Made by a program: the position numbers and the translations under genes
In this document: positions 26,093 through 35,134 of the stretch, piece by piece
How positions within the stretch are numbered: the stretch's first letter is position 1
Layout of the letters: each line of letters opens with the position of its first letter
The notes under the pieces: generated by a model
The model's input: the letters and a program-made list of their open reading frames with translations, nothing else
What the model was told of the DNA's origin: nothing
Database searches by the model: none
Source: an uncultured Spirochaetales bacterium
GTDB taxonomy: Bacteria; Spirochaetota; Spirochaetia; Sphaerochaetales; Sphaerochaetaceae
Direction of reading: 5' to 3'
Assembly (NCBI GenBank): GCA_944393005.1
Contig: CALXYO010000001.1
Location: 248,001-312,000, forward strand
DNA: 64,000 nt

Positions 26093-27492
26093 ACAGCAAT
26101 GAAATAAGACTGCTGCTGAGCGAACTCAATCTGGAAGGCAGTTTCATCCAGAAAGTCAGCGAACATGATTACCACAGCTTCACGTTTTCCATGTTCTCAA
26201 AGGAGGAGAAGGCTTTCCTTCTCTATTTTGAGATAGGCACCAGAACCCAGCATTTCTGCAGGACCGGGATAATGAGGAAGAAAAGTGACAAGGCACAACG
26301 CTTCACGCAGTACATGAGGGCAAACATCACGGGCAGCAGAATAACAGAGGTTAAGCAGATTGATGGTGAACGCGTCTTCTATTTCACGCTTGTGAAGGCC
26401 GGTGAAATCAGGAGAATCTACTTCCGTTTCTTCTCCGGTCCTGGCAGCAACGTGATCATCACGGATGGTGATGACATAATCCTTGAAGTCCTCATGAGGC
26501 GGCCCAAACGCGGTGAAGAGCGCGGCTGGGCTTACAATGTGGAAGAAGCGAAATCCTGGGATGAGGAACGCTTTCCAGTACGTCAGTGGGAGGGAGAAAG
26601 CTTCAATTCCTTCATTGATCATTACTACAGCAATGCTGTCAGGGAAGAAAAGACAGATGCGGCATATCATCAGCTTGAAGAACAGACAAGAAAGGAAATA
26701 AGCGCGCTTGAAAGCCAGCTGAGGGATGTCAGGGAAAGAGTCAGGAGATCTTCCTCATATGAGTCCTACAAGGAAAGCGCTGACCTGCTCTCTTCATTCT
26801 CCTATATGGTCAGCAAAGGAGAAAGCAGCGTCATTCTTACGGACTTCAGCGGTTCTCAGGTCAGGATATCACTGGATCCGTCATTGAGCGTGAGCGGGAA
26901 CATAAATGCCTTCTACCAGAAATATAAAAGAGAAGAAAGGATCTATGCCAGTGCAGTGGAGGAACAGAAGAATCTTGAATCCAGACTGGAAGAGAAAAAG
27001 AAATTCCATGAGGAGCTGACAAGCCGGCAGGAACATGATCTCAGAGAACTGACAAAAAATCTCAGAAGCAGCCAGACTCCAGCAAGTAAAACGCCTATTG
27101 AAGCCGGCCTCCGCTTTGAAAGCTTCGGCTTTGAGATTCTTGTCGGCCGCAATGCAAAGGAAAACGACACACTGCTGCGCAGGAATGCAAGAAGCGGAGA
27201 CACATGGCTTCATACGAGAGACTATGCAGGAGGCTATGTGATCATCAGAGGAAGGAAGGACAAGTCGATTCCGCTTGACGTCCTGCTGGATGCCGGATGC
27301 CTGGCCATTCACTATTCAAAGGCAAAAACGCAGGGCAAGGCAGATCTTTACTACACGAAAGTAAAGTATCTGCGCCGTGTGAAAGACGGAAAACTCGGGC
27401 TTGTCGTTCCGACAAATGAGAAAAATCTTTATGTGACACTAGACGAAGAAAGAATCAAAAGACTACTTTTAAGCAAGGAGGAGAAGAATTGA
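26086..27492 (+). CDS. NFACT-family protein (RqcH/Rqc2/FbpA type), shortened
   Basis: 468 residues. N-terminal NFACT-N domain (about 1-150, with GPGSNVIITD), a coiled-coil middle (about residues 185-335) and a C-terminal NFACT-R domain with VGRNAKENDTLLRRNARSGD and TWLHTRDYAGGYVIIR. RqcH proteins bind stalled 50S subunits and recruit tRNA-Ala to tag nascent chains. Typical members are 540-580 residues; the helix-hairpin-helix region between NFACT-N and the coiled coil seems missing or reduced. Overlaps folC by 7 bases and the next gene by 4. Confidence 0.88.
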   Translation: MLNSNEIRLLLSELNLEGSFIQKVSEHDYHSFTFSMFSKEEKAFLLYFEIGTRTQHFCRTGIMRKKSDKAQRFTQYMRANITGSRITEVKQIDGERVFYFTLVKAGEIRRIYFRFFSGPGSNVIITDGDDIILEVLMRRPKRGEERGWAYNVEEAKSWDEERFPVRQWEGESFNSFIDHYYSNAVREEKTDAAYHQLEEQTRKEISALESQLRDVRERVRRSSSYESYKESADLLSSFSYMVSKGESSVILTDFSGSQVRISLDPSLSVSGNINAFYQKYKREERIYASAVEEQKNLESRLEEKKKFHEELTSRQEHDLRELTKNLRSSQTPASKTPIEAGLRFESFGFEILVGRNAKENDTLLRRNARSGDTWLHTRDYAGGYVIIRGRKDKSIPLDVLLDAGCLAIHYSKAKTQGKADLYYTKVKYLRRVKDGKLGLVVPTNEKNLYVTLDEERIKRLLLSKEEKN

Positions 27493-28259
27493 AACCATCA
27501 TACTTCATGGATCTGTACTACCCGTCTGACAGGAATGAACTTCTCGGTTACTGCAAATGCGAGCAGAGGGAAGGACATACCCCTTCTCTCATCCTGCTTC
27601 CCCACTCAAGCCTTGAATTCATTCACAGCATGTACCAGGAAGCATTCTCGCTTATCCATAATCCCAGGCGCATCGTGATCATTGCACCGATTCACAATGA
27701 GGTTTTCGAATCCGATGCAGGAGAATGCCTCTTCTCGCTCTCATCCGGCGACGTTCTCACTCCTCTTGGCGGTGTGCACATCGAGCAGGTACCTGGCGTG
27801 AAGATAAATGACGAGTATGCTGAAATAGAATACGCAATTGAGATTTTCTACCCTTATATCGCATGCAATTCTCCTCATAGCTCTCTTCTGCCTCTTTTCA
27901 CAAGTCTTGACAGCAAAGAAGACATCCTCACCCTGTCAAGACTGATGGCAAAACTCAAAAAGGAAGAGAATGACACGCTTTTCATCGTGTCCGGAAATTT
28001 CACATCCCTCGGCAGCAGCGAGGAGATCAACAGCATGGCAAAGACGCTGAAGGAGCTGCTTGAGAACAATGCTCCGCTGCTGGATGCAGGAAACAGGAAA
28101 AAGATATCAGGGTGTGCATACAAGATCATGGAAGCGGCCCGCACCGCATTTCCCGGTAAGTTCACGCTTAATGCGGCCAGATGCGGCAATTACATAGGAG
28201 AGAATATAAGCAATGCCGGAGACGGAAGGATCTGGCAGGTCTACGGAGTCAAGGAATGA
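27489..28259 (+). CDS. MEMO1 family (AmmeMemoRadiSam system protein B-like)
   Basis: 256 residues of the MEMO fold, related to extradiol dioxygenases. Family-like segments are LLPHSSLEFI (for P-H-A-G), RIVIIAPIHNEVFE, EYAIEIFYPYI (for E-H-S-x-E) and FIVSGNFTSLG (for S-S-D-F/x-x). Several metal-site histidines are replaced, so activity is uncertain. The partner AmmeMemoRadiSam proteins A and radical SAM enzyme are not adjacent. The start is TTG at 27489, overlapping the NFACT stop (TTGA), behind GGAGG. Confidence 0.8.
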   Translation: MKPSYFMDLYYPSDRNELLGYCKCEQREGHTPSLILLPHSSLEFIHSMYQEAFSLIHNPRRIVIIAPIHNEVFESDAGECLFSLSSGDVLTPLGGVHIEQVPGVKINDEYAEIEYAIEIFYPYIACNSPHSSLLPLFTSLDSKEDILTLSRLMAKLKKEENDTLFIVSGNFTSLGSSEEINSMAKTLKELLENNAPLLDAGNRKKISGCAYKIMEAARTAFPGKFTLNAARCGNYIGENISNAGDGRIWQVYGVKE

Positions 28260-29761
28260 AAGCCGGCAATATTGTAAACAAGATCATAGAGGGAGAAGAG
28301 AAAACCTGCATACTGCTTGGGGGAGAAGATCTTCAGCCGCCAAAGCATATGATGCAGGGAGAAAAGCAGAAGGGAGTCCTTTCACTGAACGGGGAAGACA
28401 ATCCGTGGACATGGACTGGGCTCTGCACAATCGAAGGCAGCCGATATGTCTATTTTGACAGAATAGACATAGAACCATTTGACAGCATCGCCTCCCTGCA
28501 CAGGGACAAGGCACTTCAGATTATTCTCACAATTGCCAGAATACTCACTCAGAATGGAGAGAAATTCGCATCCACAATCGTGAATATTATCCCGACATAC
28601 CGTTTCTACATCGTGAATGGAGGTGACGGTGTACTCGTCCTTCCACCGGATCTGGGAGACCTCATTTCCATATATCTGAGCGAGGAAGACCGCTACACCA
28701 CCCACGGCTGCTACATCAAGAACAATACTGAAGCCGGTTTCTCCCTTATAAGGCAGTTCGCACAGTTCATGTATTTCGCCCTTACCGGAATAAAACCATA
28801 TGAGGACATAAGCATAAGACAGTCCGGCTGTCATGATATCCCGCTTGAAATCTACAAGGAAGGACTCTTCCCCTCACTGAATGATGAAACAATAGGCTTC
28901 ATCAATTTCGTGATGCATGCGAAGGAAAGGGATCAGAGGGACATCATGGGCAACAGGGGCGCCTGCGACAATCTCAGATGGTTCATCACGAAAGCATCTT
29001 CCCTTGACTGGAGCGTTTCCAGCATCGATGAAGCCACGCTCAGAGCCAGAAGCAGCGAAATAGCCTCATCTGAAAAAGCCCGCTCCATGATGGAGAAGAT
29101 TGAAAAGGAGGCCAGGAGAAAAAACTTCTGGAGACAGAAAGGCAGCATAATAATCACGGCATCGATCGTCTTCATCGTTGTTGCCGCCATTCTGTTCAGC
29201 TATATCTCAAATCTGCTTGAGCCTCCATACACGAAGGACATGAACCAAGTTGAAATGATCCAGGCTTTCTATGAAGCACAGAACAACCTCAATGTCGATG
29301 AGCTTTCCGATGCCCTTGACGGCTGCTCTGCTCCTCAGGAAAGCGAAGTCATCAATCTGTACGTTACAAGGCAGACAAGAAGCGCATACGAAGGGGTTTC
29401 TCCGTTCATTCCCGTTGATGACTGGATCGAAGCCGGACGTCCGGCAATAAGCAGCACCTCAAGCATCTACGGCGTTACGGACCTTGAAATCACACAGACC
29501 GGAGAGAACACATATCATGTGGAAGGAACATATTACACACCCTATCCGTACAATGAGGAAGATCAGGCAGCTCTCAGCACGGCAGAAGGCAAATCACTGG
29601 CTTATGTCTACTCAATGAGCCAGGACTTCACATTCGCATGGAACAAACGCGGCTGGTGGAATATTACGGATGTATCGGACATAAGCGTTAAATTCACCGG
29701 TACTCTGTTAATCGATACTTTCGATCCAAGAGAGATAGCACCTGACAACACTGCGGATTGA
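28256..29761 (+). CDS. Single-pass membrane protein with kinase-like cytoplasmic domain
   Basis: 501 residues. A cytoplasmic part (1-290) shows a faint protein-kinase-like pattern, for example FMYFALTGIKPYED, which resembles the helix F region of bacterial Ser/Thr kinases, but there is no HRD or DFG motif. An Arg/Lys-rich stretch leads to a membrane span at about 295-320. The remaining 180 residues should lie outside and are unknown. Start ATG 28256 overlaps MEMO1 by ATGA. Its last 54 bases overlap miaA tail to tail. I would treat it as a pseudokinase candidate only. Confidence 0.65.
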   Translation: MKAGNIVNKIIEGEEKTCILLGGEDLQPPKHMMQGEKQKGVLSLNGEDNPWTWTGLCTIEGSRYVYFDRIDIEPFDSIASLHRDKALQIILTIARILTQNGEKFASTIVNIIPTYRFYIVNGGDGVLVLPPDLGDLISIYLSEEDRYTTHGCYIKNNTEAGFSLIRQFAQFMYFALTGIKPYEDISIRQSGCHDIPLEIYKEGLFPSLNDETIGFINFVMHAKERDQRDIMGNRGACDNLRWFITKASSLDWSVSSIDEATLRARSSEIASSEKARSMMEKIEKEARRKNFWRQKGSIIITASIVFIVVAAILFSYISNLLEPPYTKDMNQVEMIQAFYEAQNNLNVDELSDALDGCSAPQESEVINLYVTRQTRSAYEGVSPFIPVDDWIEAGRPAISSTSSIYGVTDLEITQTGENTYHVEGTYYTPYPYNEEDQAALSTAEGKSLAYVYSMSQDFTFAWNKRGWWNITDVSDISVKFTGTLLIDTFDPREIAPDNTAD

Positions 29762-30670
29762 ATCCAGATCATCAGGGTGGATGTCAACGACATCCGAAAA
29801 CGATCTGAAGAATGTCATCTGTCTCTTGGCGTAATGCCTTGAATTGCGGCAGATGGCATTTTTTATGTCATCCATGCTGCTGCAGCCGTTGTCAAAAGCC
29901 GAGAAGAATTCAGCATACCCTATTCCTGTAAGTCCGGGCCAGGAAGGCTCTGCTCCCATCTTCCTCAGTTTTCTTATCTCATCGACAAGGCCGAGTGAGA
30001 ACATTTCATCCACCCTCTGCTCAATTCTCCTGTAAAGATCTTCCCTGTCCCTGACTATATTGAGGACAAGAGGTCTCATACCACGGCGAGGCTTGTCAGG
30101 AAGCGCAAAACTTGAAAGCGGTCTGCCGCTCTGATACCACACTTCAAGAGCACGTGTTATGCGGTAGGTGTCATTGATGTTTATTCTTGCCGCACTGACA
30201 GGATCTGCCTGCCGGAGTCTCTCATAAAGGGCCTGGGCTCCATCCCTTTTAAGCTCTTCATCAACACGCCGTCTTATGCCTTCATCCGCAACAGGCGCAG
30301 ATGAGAGACCATAAAGGAAATGCTTGAAATAAAATGCAGTGCCGCCGGTTACAAGCGGGATATCGCCATCTGCATAAATTGAGTCTACAGCCTCATCGGC
30401 CTTTTCTATGAACTGTCCGACAGTGAACTGCTGCCACGGATCCAGTATATTGACAAGATGGTGCCGTATTTTTCCCATCAGCTCTTCAGACGGCTTTGCA
30501 GACCCTATATCAAGGTGTCTGTACACCTGAACAGAGTCTGCATTTACAATCTGATAGCCGGATGTGAACAATGCTTCCACCAGCGAAGTCTTTCCGCTGG
30601 CCGTCGGCCCGAAAAGGAAAATTATCGGCTTATTTTTCCTCGTCACCTGTTGTGTACTTGATTTCATCAT
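29708..30670 (-). CDS. miaA: tRNA dimethylallyltransferase
   Basis: Adds the isopentenyl group to A37 of tRNAs reading UNN codons. 320 residues. P-loop GPTASGKTS is at residues 21-29, then NADSVQVYRHLDIGSAKPS, the substrate region PLVTGGTAFYFKHFLYGL, and WPGLTGIGYAEF. The start lies inside rpoZ (41-base overlap); two ATG codons stand at 30670 and 30667, and a GTG at residue 9 is also possible. The end overlaps the convergent membrane gene by 54 bases. Confidence 0.93.
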   Translation of the reverse strand: MMKSSTQQVTRKNKPIIFLFGPTASGKTSLVEALFTSGYQIVNADSVQVYRHLDIGSAKPSEELMGKIRHHLVNILDPWQQFTVGQFIEKADEAVDSIYADGDIPLVTGGTAFYFKHFLYGLSSAPVADEGIRRRVDEELKRDGAQALYERLRQADPVSAARININDTYRITRALEVWYQSGRPLSSFALPDKPRRGMRPLVLNIVRDREDLYRRIEQRVDEMFSLGLVDEIRKLRKMGAEPSWPGLTGIGYAEFFSAFDNGCSSMDDIKNAICRNSRHYAKRQMTFFRSFSDVVDIHPDDLDSIRSVVRCYLSWIESID

Positions 30671-30833
30671 TCAAGACTTGTGAGAGGACATGAGTGGTGA
30701 CCTTCTCGCCGTTCTTCTCAATCTCATCCTTGAGGTTTGTACCCTGAATGACATTTGCTTCCTTGATGGCGACACAGGTCATTTCGTAAATATTGCCTTC
30801 TTTATCAATCAGCTTGTCTAATAAGATGCTCAA
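30630..30833 (-). CDS. rpoZ: RNA polymerase omega subunit
   Basis: 67 residues. LDKLIDKEGNIYEMTCVAIK followed by EANVI matches the start of spirochaete omega subunits (usually R-Y-x-L-V-x-x-A-x-x-R-A), which help assemble beta-prime. The C-terminal part (HVLSQVLNDEIKY) fits the family's short acidic end. The gene overlaps miaA by 41 bases. A neighbouring nucleotide kinase and yicC fit the common gmk-rpoZ-yicC style grouping. Confidence 0.85.
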   Translation of the reverse strand: MSILLDKLIDKEGNIYEMTCVAIKEANVIQGTNLKDEIEKNGEKVTTHVLSQVLNDEIKYTTGDEEK

Positions 30834-30884
30834 CTTGCTTCTCCTCGCTTAACTTGAGAATAATACAGAACATGAGAAAGTTTT

Positions 30885-31403
30885 TCAACTCCGTTTTTCC
30901 ACTTCATCCATAATAATGGCAACAATCTCCTCAGGCGTCTTGTTGTCAGTGGCAATTACGAGATCTGCCCTGGATGTGTCATTGTTGTCAATACCGTAGA
31001 TTCTTCTGTATCTGGCAGAGTCCCTTTCGTCGCGTCTGACAGTCTGCTCGAGACGCTCTTCATAGCTTCCGCCTTCCCTGTTGAAGATTCTTCGGGCTCT
31101 GGTGCCGGTATCTGCAGTCAGATAAACTTTTAGATCGGCATCTTCAAGCATCCAGATAGCAAGACGGGAACCGAGCACGCAGTTCTCCTCTGCCATTGCC
31201 ATCTCAACCTGACGACTGTCAAGCTGTCTGTCAATATTGTCATCATTCTCTGCCATCTGGCAGAAGGTCCAGAAATCAACACCCTTTTCCTCAGCCAGCT
31301 GGCGGAAGGTGAAATTGATAAGCTTGTAGCCGAGTTTTGAGGCAAGCAGCGTACACACTGTGGTATTGCCGCAGCCTGACTTTGAACTGATTGCAATTCT
31401 CAT
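30885..31403 (-). CDS. Cytidylate kinase-like P-loop nucleotide kinase
   Basis: 172 residues. P-loop SSKSGCGNTT at residues 6-15; DSRQVEMAMAEENCVLGSRLAIWML corresponds to the CMP-binding region of the archaeal-type CMP kinase family, and RRDERDSARYRRIYGID is the arginine-rich LID. In this position (yicC upstream, rpoZ downstream) many bacteria carry gmk, but this is a CMK-like protein. It overlaps yicC by 4 bases. Confidence 0.82.
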   Translation of the reverse strand: MRIAISSKSGCGNTTVCTLLASKLGYKLINFTFRQLAEEKGVDFWTFCQMAENDDNIDRQLDSRQVEMAMAEENCVLGSRLAIWMLEDADLKVYLTADTGTRARRIFNREGGSYEERLEQTVRRDERDSARYRRIYGIDNNDTSRADLVIATDNKTPEEIVAIIMDEVEKRS

Positions 31404-32269
31404 TCTATGTTCCTTATCTGTTCTCTTATGTTTTCCAGATCATCCTTCATCTGCACTGTCTCCAGCGTGATGCTGACATTCTGGCTCTTGCTTGCAGTGG
31501 TGTTTACCTCCCTGTTCATCTCCTGACAGAGGAAGTCGAGCTTCTTACCCACAGGCTCACAGGACTCAAGCAGCTTGAAATACTCCTTTATGTGGGTTTT
31601 GAGCCTGTTCTGCTCCTCATTGATGGAGTACTTCACTAGCAGGGCACCAATCTCCTGCAGCAGCTTTGTCTCATCATAGCGTGATGAAAGATCAAGCTCC
31701 TCATATTTCTCGATGAGAAGTTTCCTGAAATAGTTTTCATATTCAAGGACACTGCGTCCGATCCTCTCGTTGGCTTCTTCAAATGAGCGGCCCAGACGGT
31801 AGAGATCCTTCTTTGTTTCTTCTCCTTCCCTGCTGCGGCTGAGTGAGAAATCATGAAGGGCACCCTCAAGAGCCTCATCAAGCGCATCCTTGTACACTTC
31901 AGCATTCTTCTGGCAGGAAGTGGAGAAAAGATCCTCTATTTCCAGCAGGGAGGAAGCATCCACATTGAGATGAAGGGATGAGATTTCCTCAGCCCTGCGG
32001 AATGCCGCAAGGTACTGCCGGAAAAGAGCTTCATCAAGATGGACCTGAGTCTCACTCTCAAACACCTTGAGCTTGACGGAAAGCTCGATCTTACCCCTTC
32101 TGGCGACCTTCTTCACCTGTGATGTTATATAGCCTTCATATGAACTGAGGCTGCTGTTCATATAGCTTGCAATCTCAAGATACCTGTTGTTGTATCCTTT
32201 TATCTCAATCTCAATCTGATAGTCATCACGGCTCACACTTCTGTAGCCGTAGCCTGTCATGCTATTCAA
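31400..32269 (-). CDS. yicC: YicC family endoribonuclease
   Basis: 289 residues, the standard length. The N-terminus SMTGYGYRSV matches M-T-G-x-G, and the C-terminus has the conserved EPVGKKLDFLCQEMNREVNTTASKS and KDDLENIREQIRNIE. YicC proteins cleave small RNAs and mRNAs at structured sites. It is the first gene of the yicC-kinase pair, with rpoZ-miaA about 50 bases downstream. Confidence 0.95.
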   Translation of the reverse strand: MNSMTGYGYRSVSRDDYQIEIEIKGYNNRYLEIASYMNSSLSSYEGYITSQVKKVARRGKIELSVKLKVFESETQVHLDEALFRQYLAAFRRAEEISSLHLNVDASSLLEIEDLFSTSCQKNAEVYKDALDEALEGALHDFSLSRSREGEETKKDLYRLGRSFEEANERIGRSVLEYENYFRKLLIEKYEELDLSSRYDETKLLQEIGALLVKYSINEEQNRLKTHIKEYFKLLESCEPVGKKLDFLCQEMNREVNTTASKSQNVSITLETVQMKDDLENIREQIRNIE

Positions 32270-32303
32270 TTCTTTTCTCCTGTTTCATCTACCCTACTAT
32301 ATT

Positions 32304-33701
32304 TCACGATATTCTTCCAGCAGATGCTATCCTGTCAATCAGAGCCCTGTTGTCTCCAGCACCCAGTGTCACGAGAACATCACCCGGGATGAGAAACGAA
32401 GCGGTTCTCATGACTGCCTCATCATCGCTGTCACAGTATGCAACGCTGTTGAGTCTGCCGTAAAAGGTTCTGAAAACCTTTTTCTCAAGAGCCTTGTAAA
32501 GCTGCAATGAGGCTTCATTGCCTCCGTCGGAACGTGCGGATGAATAGACGTTCTGGATGAAAAGCGCATCAAATGCAGACAGCACCGTCACAAAGTCCTT
32601 CATCAAGGCTCTGGTGCGGCTTGCGGTATGCGGCATGAAAAGTGCGATGATCCGTCTTCCCGGATATTTGCGTCTCAGGTTGTCAAGACAGACCTTGATC
32701 TCATGTGGATGATGGGCATAGTCATCAATATAGGTAATTCCGTCTTCTGTTTTGACAACTTCTCCCCTGGCGGCAAGTCCCGGAAAATCCCTGATGGAGG
32801 AAAGCATCTGAGGAAGGAACGCAGCAACCGATGAAGCGGAGACTGTTCTGTTGTCTCTGTACAGCATCAGGGCCGAAAGTGATACGGCAGCTGCTATGTA
32901 ATCATATACGATGGCAGCATTTTTCTCATGGCAGATGAAACTTCCCTCCACACCAGTAAGAGTCCAGTTATCATCTGCATTCTTCGACAGTGAAAAGGGA
33001 CCTCTGTCACCATAGCCGATGAAAACAAGATCCGGCCTTTCGCTCTGCCAGTCCTTCACGTATCTGGATATATCGGTATTGTAAACGACAACAGCACCCT
33101 TTTTAAGGGAAGTCACCCTGTTTCTGAAACTCCTCTTCACGGCATCAAGATCCTCAAAGTAATCAGGATGATCGAACTCAATCGATGTCACGGTAAGAAC
33201 TGCCGGGTCATAGAGCATGAAATGATCCTGATACTCGCAGGCTTCAATGATGAGACCTTCATCGCCGTCGTGAAAAACCTTTTCCTCTCCTAAAAGAAAT
33301 GAACCGTAAACCGAACCGAATGGCAGGTTGAGAGAAGAAGCCAGAAAACTTGCGGCTGCACATGTCGTGCTCTTGCCGTGAGTGCCGCATACGGCAAGTG
33401 CCGGCATTGATGATGATAAAACAGCAAGCATCTGCGGGTATGACAATGCTTTCACGCCAGTTTTCCTGCCTTCTTCCATGGCGGAGACCATACGGTTCTC
33501 ATAGCTGGTGGAATAAACGATAAGATCCACTCCGGAAGGAAGAGGTGCATCTAGCGGATGCACAGTGATGCCTTTCAGTATTTCAGAAGTGAAGAAGTCC
33601 TCACTGACATCACAGCCTTCCACTTCATTTCCGCCTTTTGCAAGATAGGCGGCAAGATGGGAAAGGCCTGTGCCTTTGATACCAACAAGAAAATATTTCA
33701 T
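32304..33701 (-). CDS. murC: UDP-N-acetylmuramate-L-alanine ligase
   Basis: Adds L-alanine to UDP-MurNAc in peptidoglycan synthesis. 465 residues. The N-terminal Rossmann part starts FLVGIKGTGLSHLA, the ATP loop is CGTHGKSTT near residue 110, EACEYQDHF and TSIEFDHPDYF follow, and IDDYAHHPHEI with MPHTASRT is the diagnostic C-terminal domain. No other mur genes are near. A terminator separates it from the small upstream gene. Confidence 0.93.
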   Translation of the reverse strand: MKYFLVGIKGTGLSHLAAYLAKGGNEVEGCDVSEDFFTSEILKGITVHPLDAPLPSGVDLIVYSTSYENRMVSAMEEGRKTGVKALSYPQMLAVLSSSMPALAVCGTHGKSTTCAAASFLASSLNLPFGSVYGSFLLGEEKVFHDGDEGLIIEACEYQDHFMLYDPAVLTVTSIEFDHPDYFEDLDAVKRSFRNRVTSLKKGAVVVYNTDISRYVKDWQSERPDLVFIGYGDRGPFSLSKNADDNWTLTGVEGSFICHEKNAAIVYDYIAAAVSLSALMLYRDNRTVSASSVAAFLPQMLSSIRDFPGLAARGEVVKTEDGITYIDDYAHHPHEIKVCLDNLRRKYPGRRIIALFMPHTASRTRALMKDFVTVLSAFDALFIQNVYSSARSDGGNEASLQLYKALEKKVFRTFYGRLNSVAYCDSDDEAVMRTASFLIPGDVLVTLGAGDNRALIDRIASAGRIS

Positions 33702-33714
33702 ATTGGAAAAGTAT

Positions 33715-33744
33715 AAAAAAATCGAGGCTGAACAACAACCTCGA
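33715..33744 (-). terminator. Terminator of the small zinc-finger gene
   Basis: On the minus strand TCGAGG/CCTCGA closes a hairpin, followed by seven T. Confidence 0.75.
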
Positions 33745-33764
33745 CATTGAAGATCATGCTGATC

Positions 33765-33929
33765 TTATTTCTTGAGCTTGGCATTGCACTGCTTGCATAC
33801 ATTGAGCTTTGCACCGTCCATCTCCACTTCGTAAAGGCACTTTACTGCCTCTCTCTTGCAGACCGGACATGTTGCTCTACCCTGATTAGCCAGTTCTCTG
33901 ATGCCAGTACCTCTATGTGCTTTTGACAT
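33765..33929 (-). CDS. Small four-cysteine (zinc ribbon) protein
   Basis: 54 residues, too short for most scans but convincing. Start ATG 33929 follows AGGAG, has a consensus promoter and its own terminator. Two CxxC pairs (CPVC at 21-24 and CKQC at 45-48) would bind one zinc. The sequence is basic, beginning MSKAHRGTGIRELANQGR, and resembles ribosome-associated zinc ribbons such as L33 or L32 in size, though it is neither. I recall similar proteins in treponemes. Probably an RNA- or ribosome-binding protein. Confidence 0.85.
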   Translation of the reverse strand: MSKAHRGTGIRELANQGRATCPVCKREAVKCLYEVEMDGAKLNVCKQCNAKLKK

Positions 33930-33964
33930 TTTTGACTCCTATAGGTTTGAATTTGCGCATCGAC

Positions 33965-33994
33965 TATTTAGCCATTTATCGCTGCAAATGTCAA
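33965..33994 (-). promoter_or_regulatory. Promoter of the zinc-finger gene
   Basis: Minus strand TTGACA (33989-33994), an 18-base spacer and TAAATA (33965-33970). Confidence 0.75.
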
Positions 33995-34004
33995 TTACCC
34001 GGTC

Positions 34005-34427
34005 TTACTTTGTCTCTTCACTTTCACCAGGTTTGTTCTCACTGGCATCTTCTGCTTCACTCTCATGGCTTTCTTCCTTCACAGGATGAACAGGTTCTGT
34101 CCTGTATTCATGCACAGGTTCGTCTGTTGCCTTAGCCTTTACGCTCTCACCAATCTTCTTCTCTTTCCTTTCTTTAGGATTCTTTATGGCAAGATATGCG
34201 AAAAGGAACACTCCTGCGATACCAAGAATGAATGTCATCTGGCCGAATGTCGTAAGAAGCTTCGATTCAAGATTGTAATTGATGAAGGAAGATTCAAAAT
34301 AGACAACCCTTCCAAACCGGTATTCAAATGTATCATATGCACTTGAGATGCCGCATCCCACAAGCACGAAGCCTGCCACGATCAGCAGGACTGAGACAAT
34401 CAGCGTGATTAAAGTACTTTTCTTCAT
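34005..34427 (-). CDS. Hypothetical two-span membrane protein
   Basis: 140 residues, not recognised. Two membrane segments (about 4-25 and 63-81) flank a loop with tyrosines and phenylalanines (YDTFEYRFGRVVYFESSF). The C-terminal 55 residues are hydrophilic and highly charged (repeated Glu, Lys, Ser) with no predicted fold, likely cytoplasmic. ATG 34427 is the third in-frame ATG and sits 9 bases after GGAGG; the one at 34433 is also possible. It appears to be a single gene. Confidence 0.75.
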   Translation of the reverse strand: MKKSTLITLIVSVLLIVAGFVLVGCGISSAYDTFEYRFGRVVYFESSFINYNLESKLLTTFGQMTFILGIAGVFLFAYLAIKNPKERKEKKIGESVKAKATDEPVHEYRTEPVHPVKEESHESEAEDASENKPGESEETK

Positions 34428-34512
34428 TTCCATTTTCCTCCCGACATGAAACAATGTACTTCAATTCACCTTTTTTTCAATAGTCCTGAAGATATCTTCA
34501 CACAATCTCCTT

Positions 34513-35091
34513 TTACAGTTTTATGCATTCAAAGCAGACTGCATGAATTATGCCTTCCCCTTCAACCTCGCTGATGTTCTTTATCCTGAAACCTATCGTG
34601 ATCAGGGTGTTGAGCACATCCTGCATCGTATAATACTTCGTGAAAAGTTTCTCCGTATGGCTGAACCAGAGTGGCATTTCCTTTCCCTCATCAAGATCGA
34701 CCTTCAGGCTGTCCTGAAAAGAGAATGTGAAAAGTCCTCCTGTTTCAAGCGAGTCATAAACGTCAAACAGAAAGCTCACCAGCCTGTCCTTTGTGATATG
34801 GTTTATGTACATCGGAGCGAAGACGAAATCGAAAGTTCCCTCCACTCCCCGTCTGACAGGTATTCTTCCTTCAGGATCAATGCTGGTCCTGAAATCATTT
34901 ATGAACTCCAGATTGTCGCACATGACCTCAACATTCCCGCCAAGATTCTCGTCAAGAACTGCGGCGGCGACAAGGGAAAAAGGACCTACGGCAAGCACTT
35001 TCTTTCCTCTTTTCACAGAAAGAAGAGCTTCTTCAAGTGCATCATACACAGCGGCATTGTCTTTCAGCCAGATTTTGAATTCATTGACCAT
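34513..35091 (-). CDS. SAM-dependent methyltransferase-like protein
   Basis: 192 residues. The Rossmann start is VLAVGPFSLVAAAVLDEN (a variant of the E/DxGxGxG motif I), then EVMCDNLEF as the acidic residue after strand 2, and FDFVFAPMYINHI as motif IV. The glycines of motif I are partly missing, so catalytic activity is not assured. It is 43 bases downstream of the MTA phosphorylase gene and probably belongs to that operon; a SAM user next to MTA salvage would make sense but is not proved. Confidence 0.65.
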   Translation of the reverse strand: MVNEFKIWLKDNAAVYDALEEALLSVKRGKKVLAVGPFSLVAAAVLDENLGGNVEVMCDNLEFINDFRTSIDPEGRIPVRRGVEGTFDFVFAPMYINHITKDRLVSFLFDVYDSLETGGLFTFSFQDSLKVDLDEGKEMPLWFSHTEKLFTKYYTMQDVLNTLITIGFRIKNISEVEGEGIIHAVCFECIKL

Positions 35092-35134
35092 AAATACAGT
35101 ATAATCATTTTACGCCGTATGGTGCACAAAAAAT

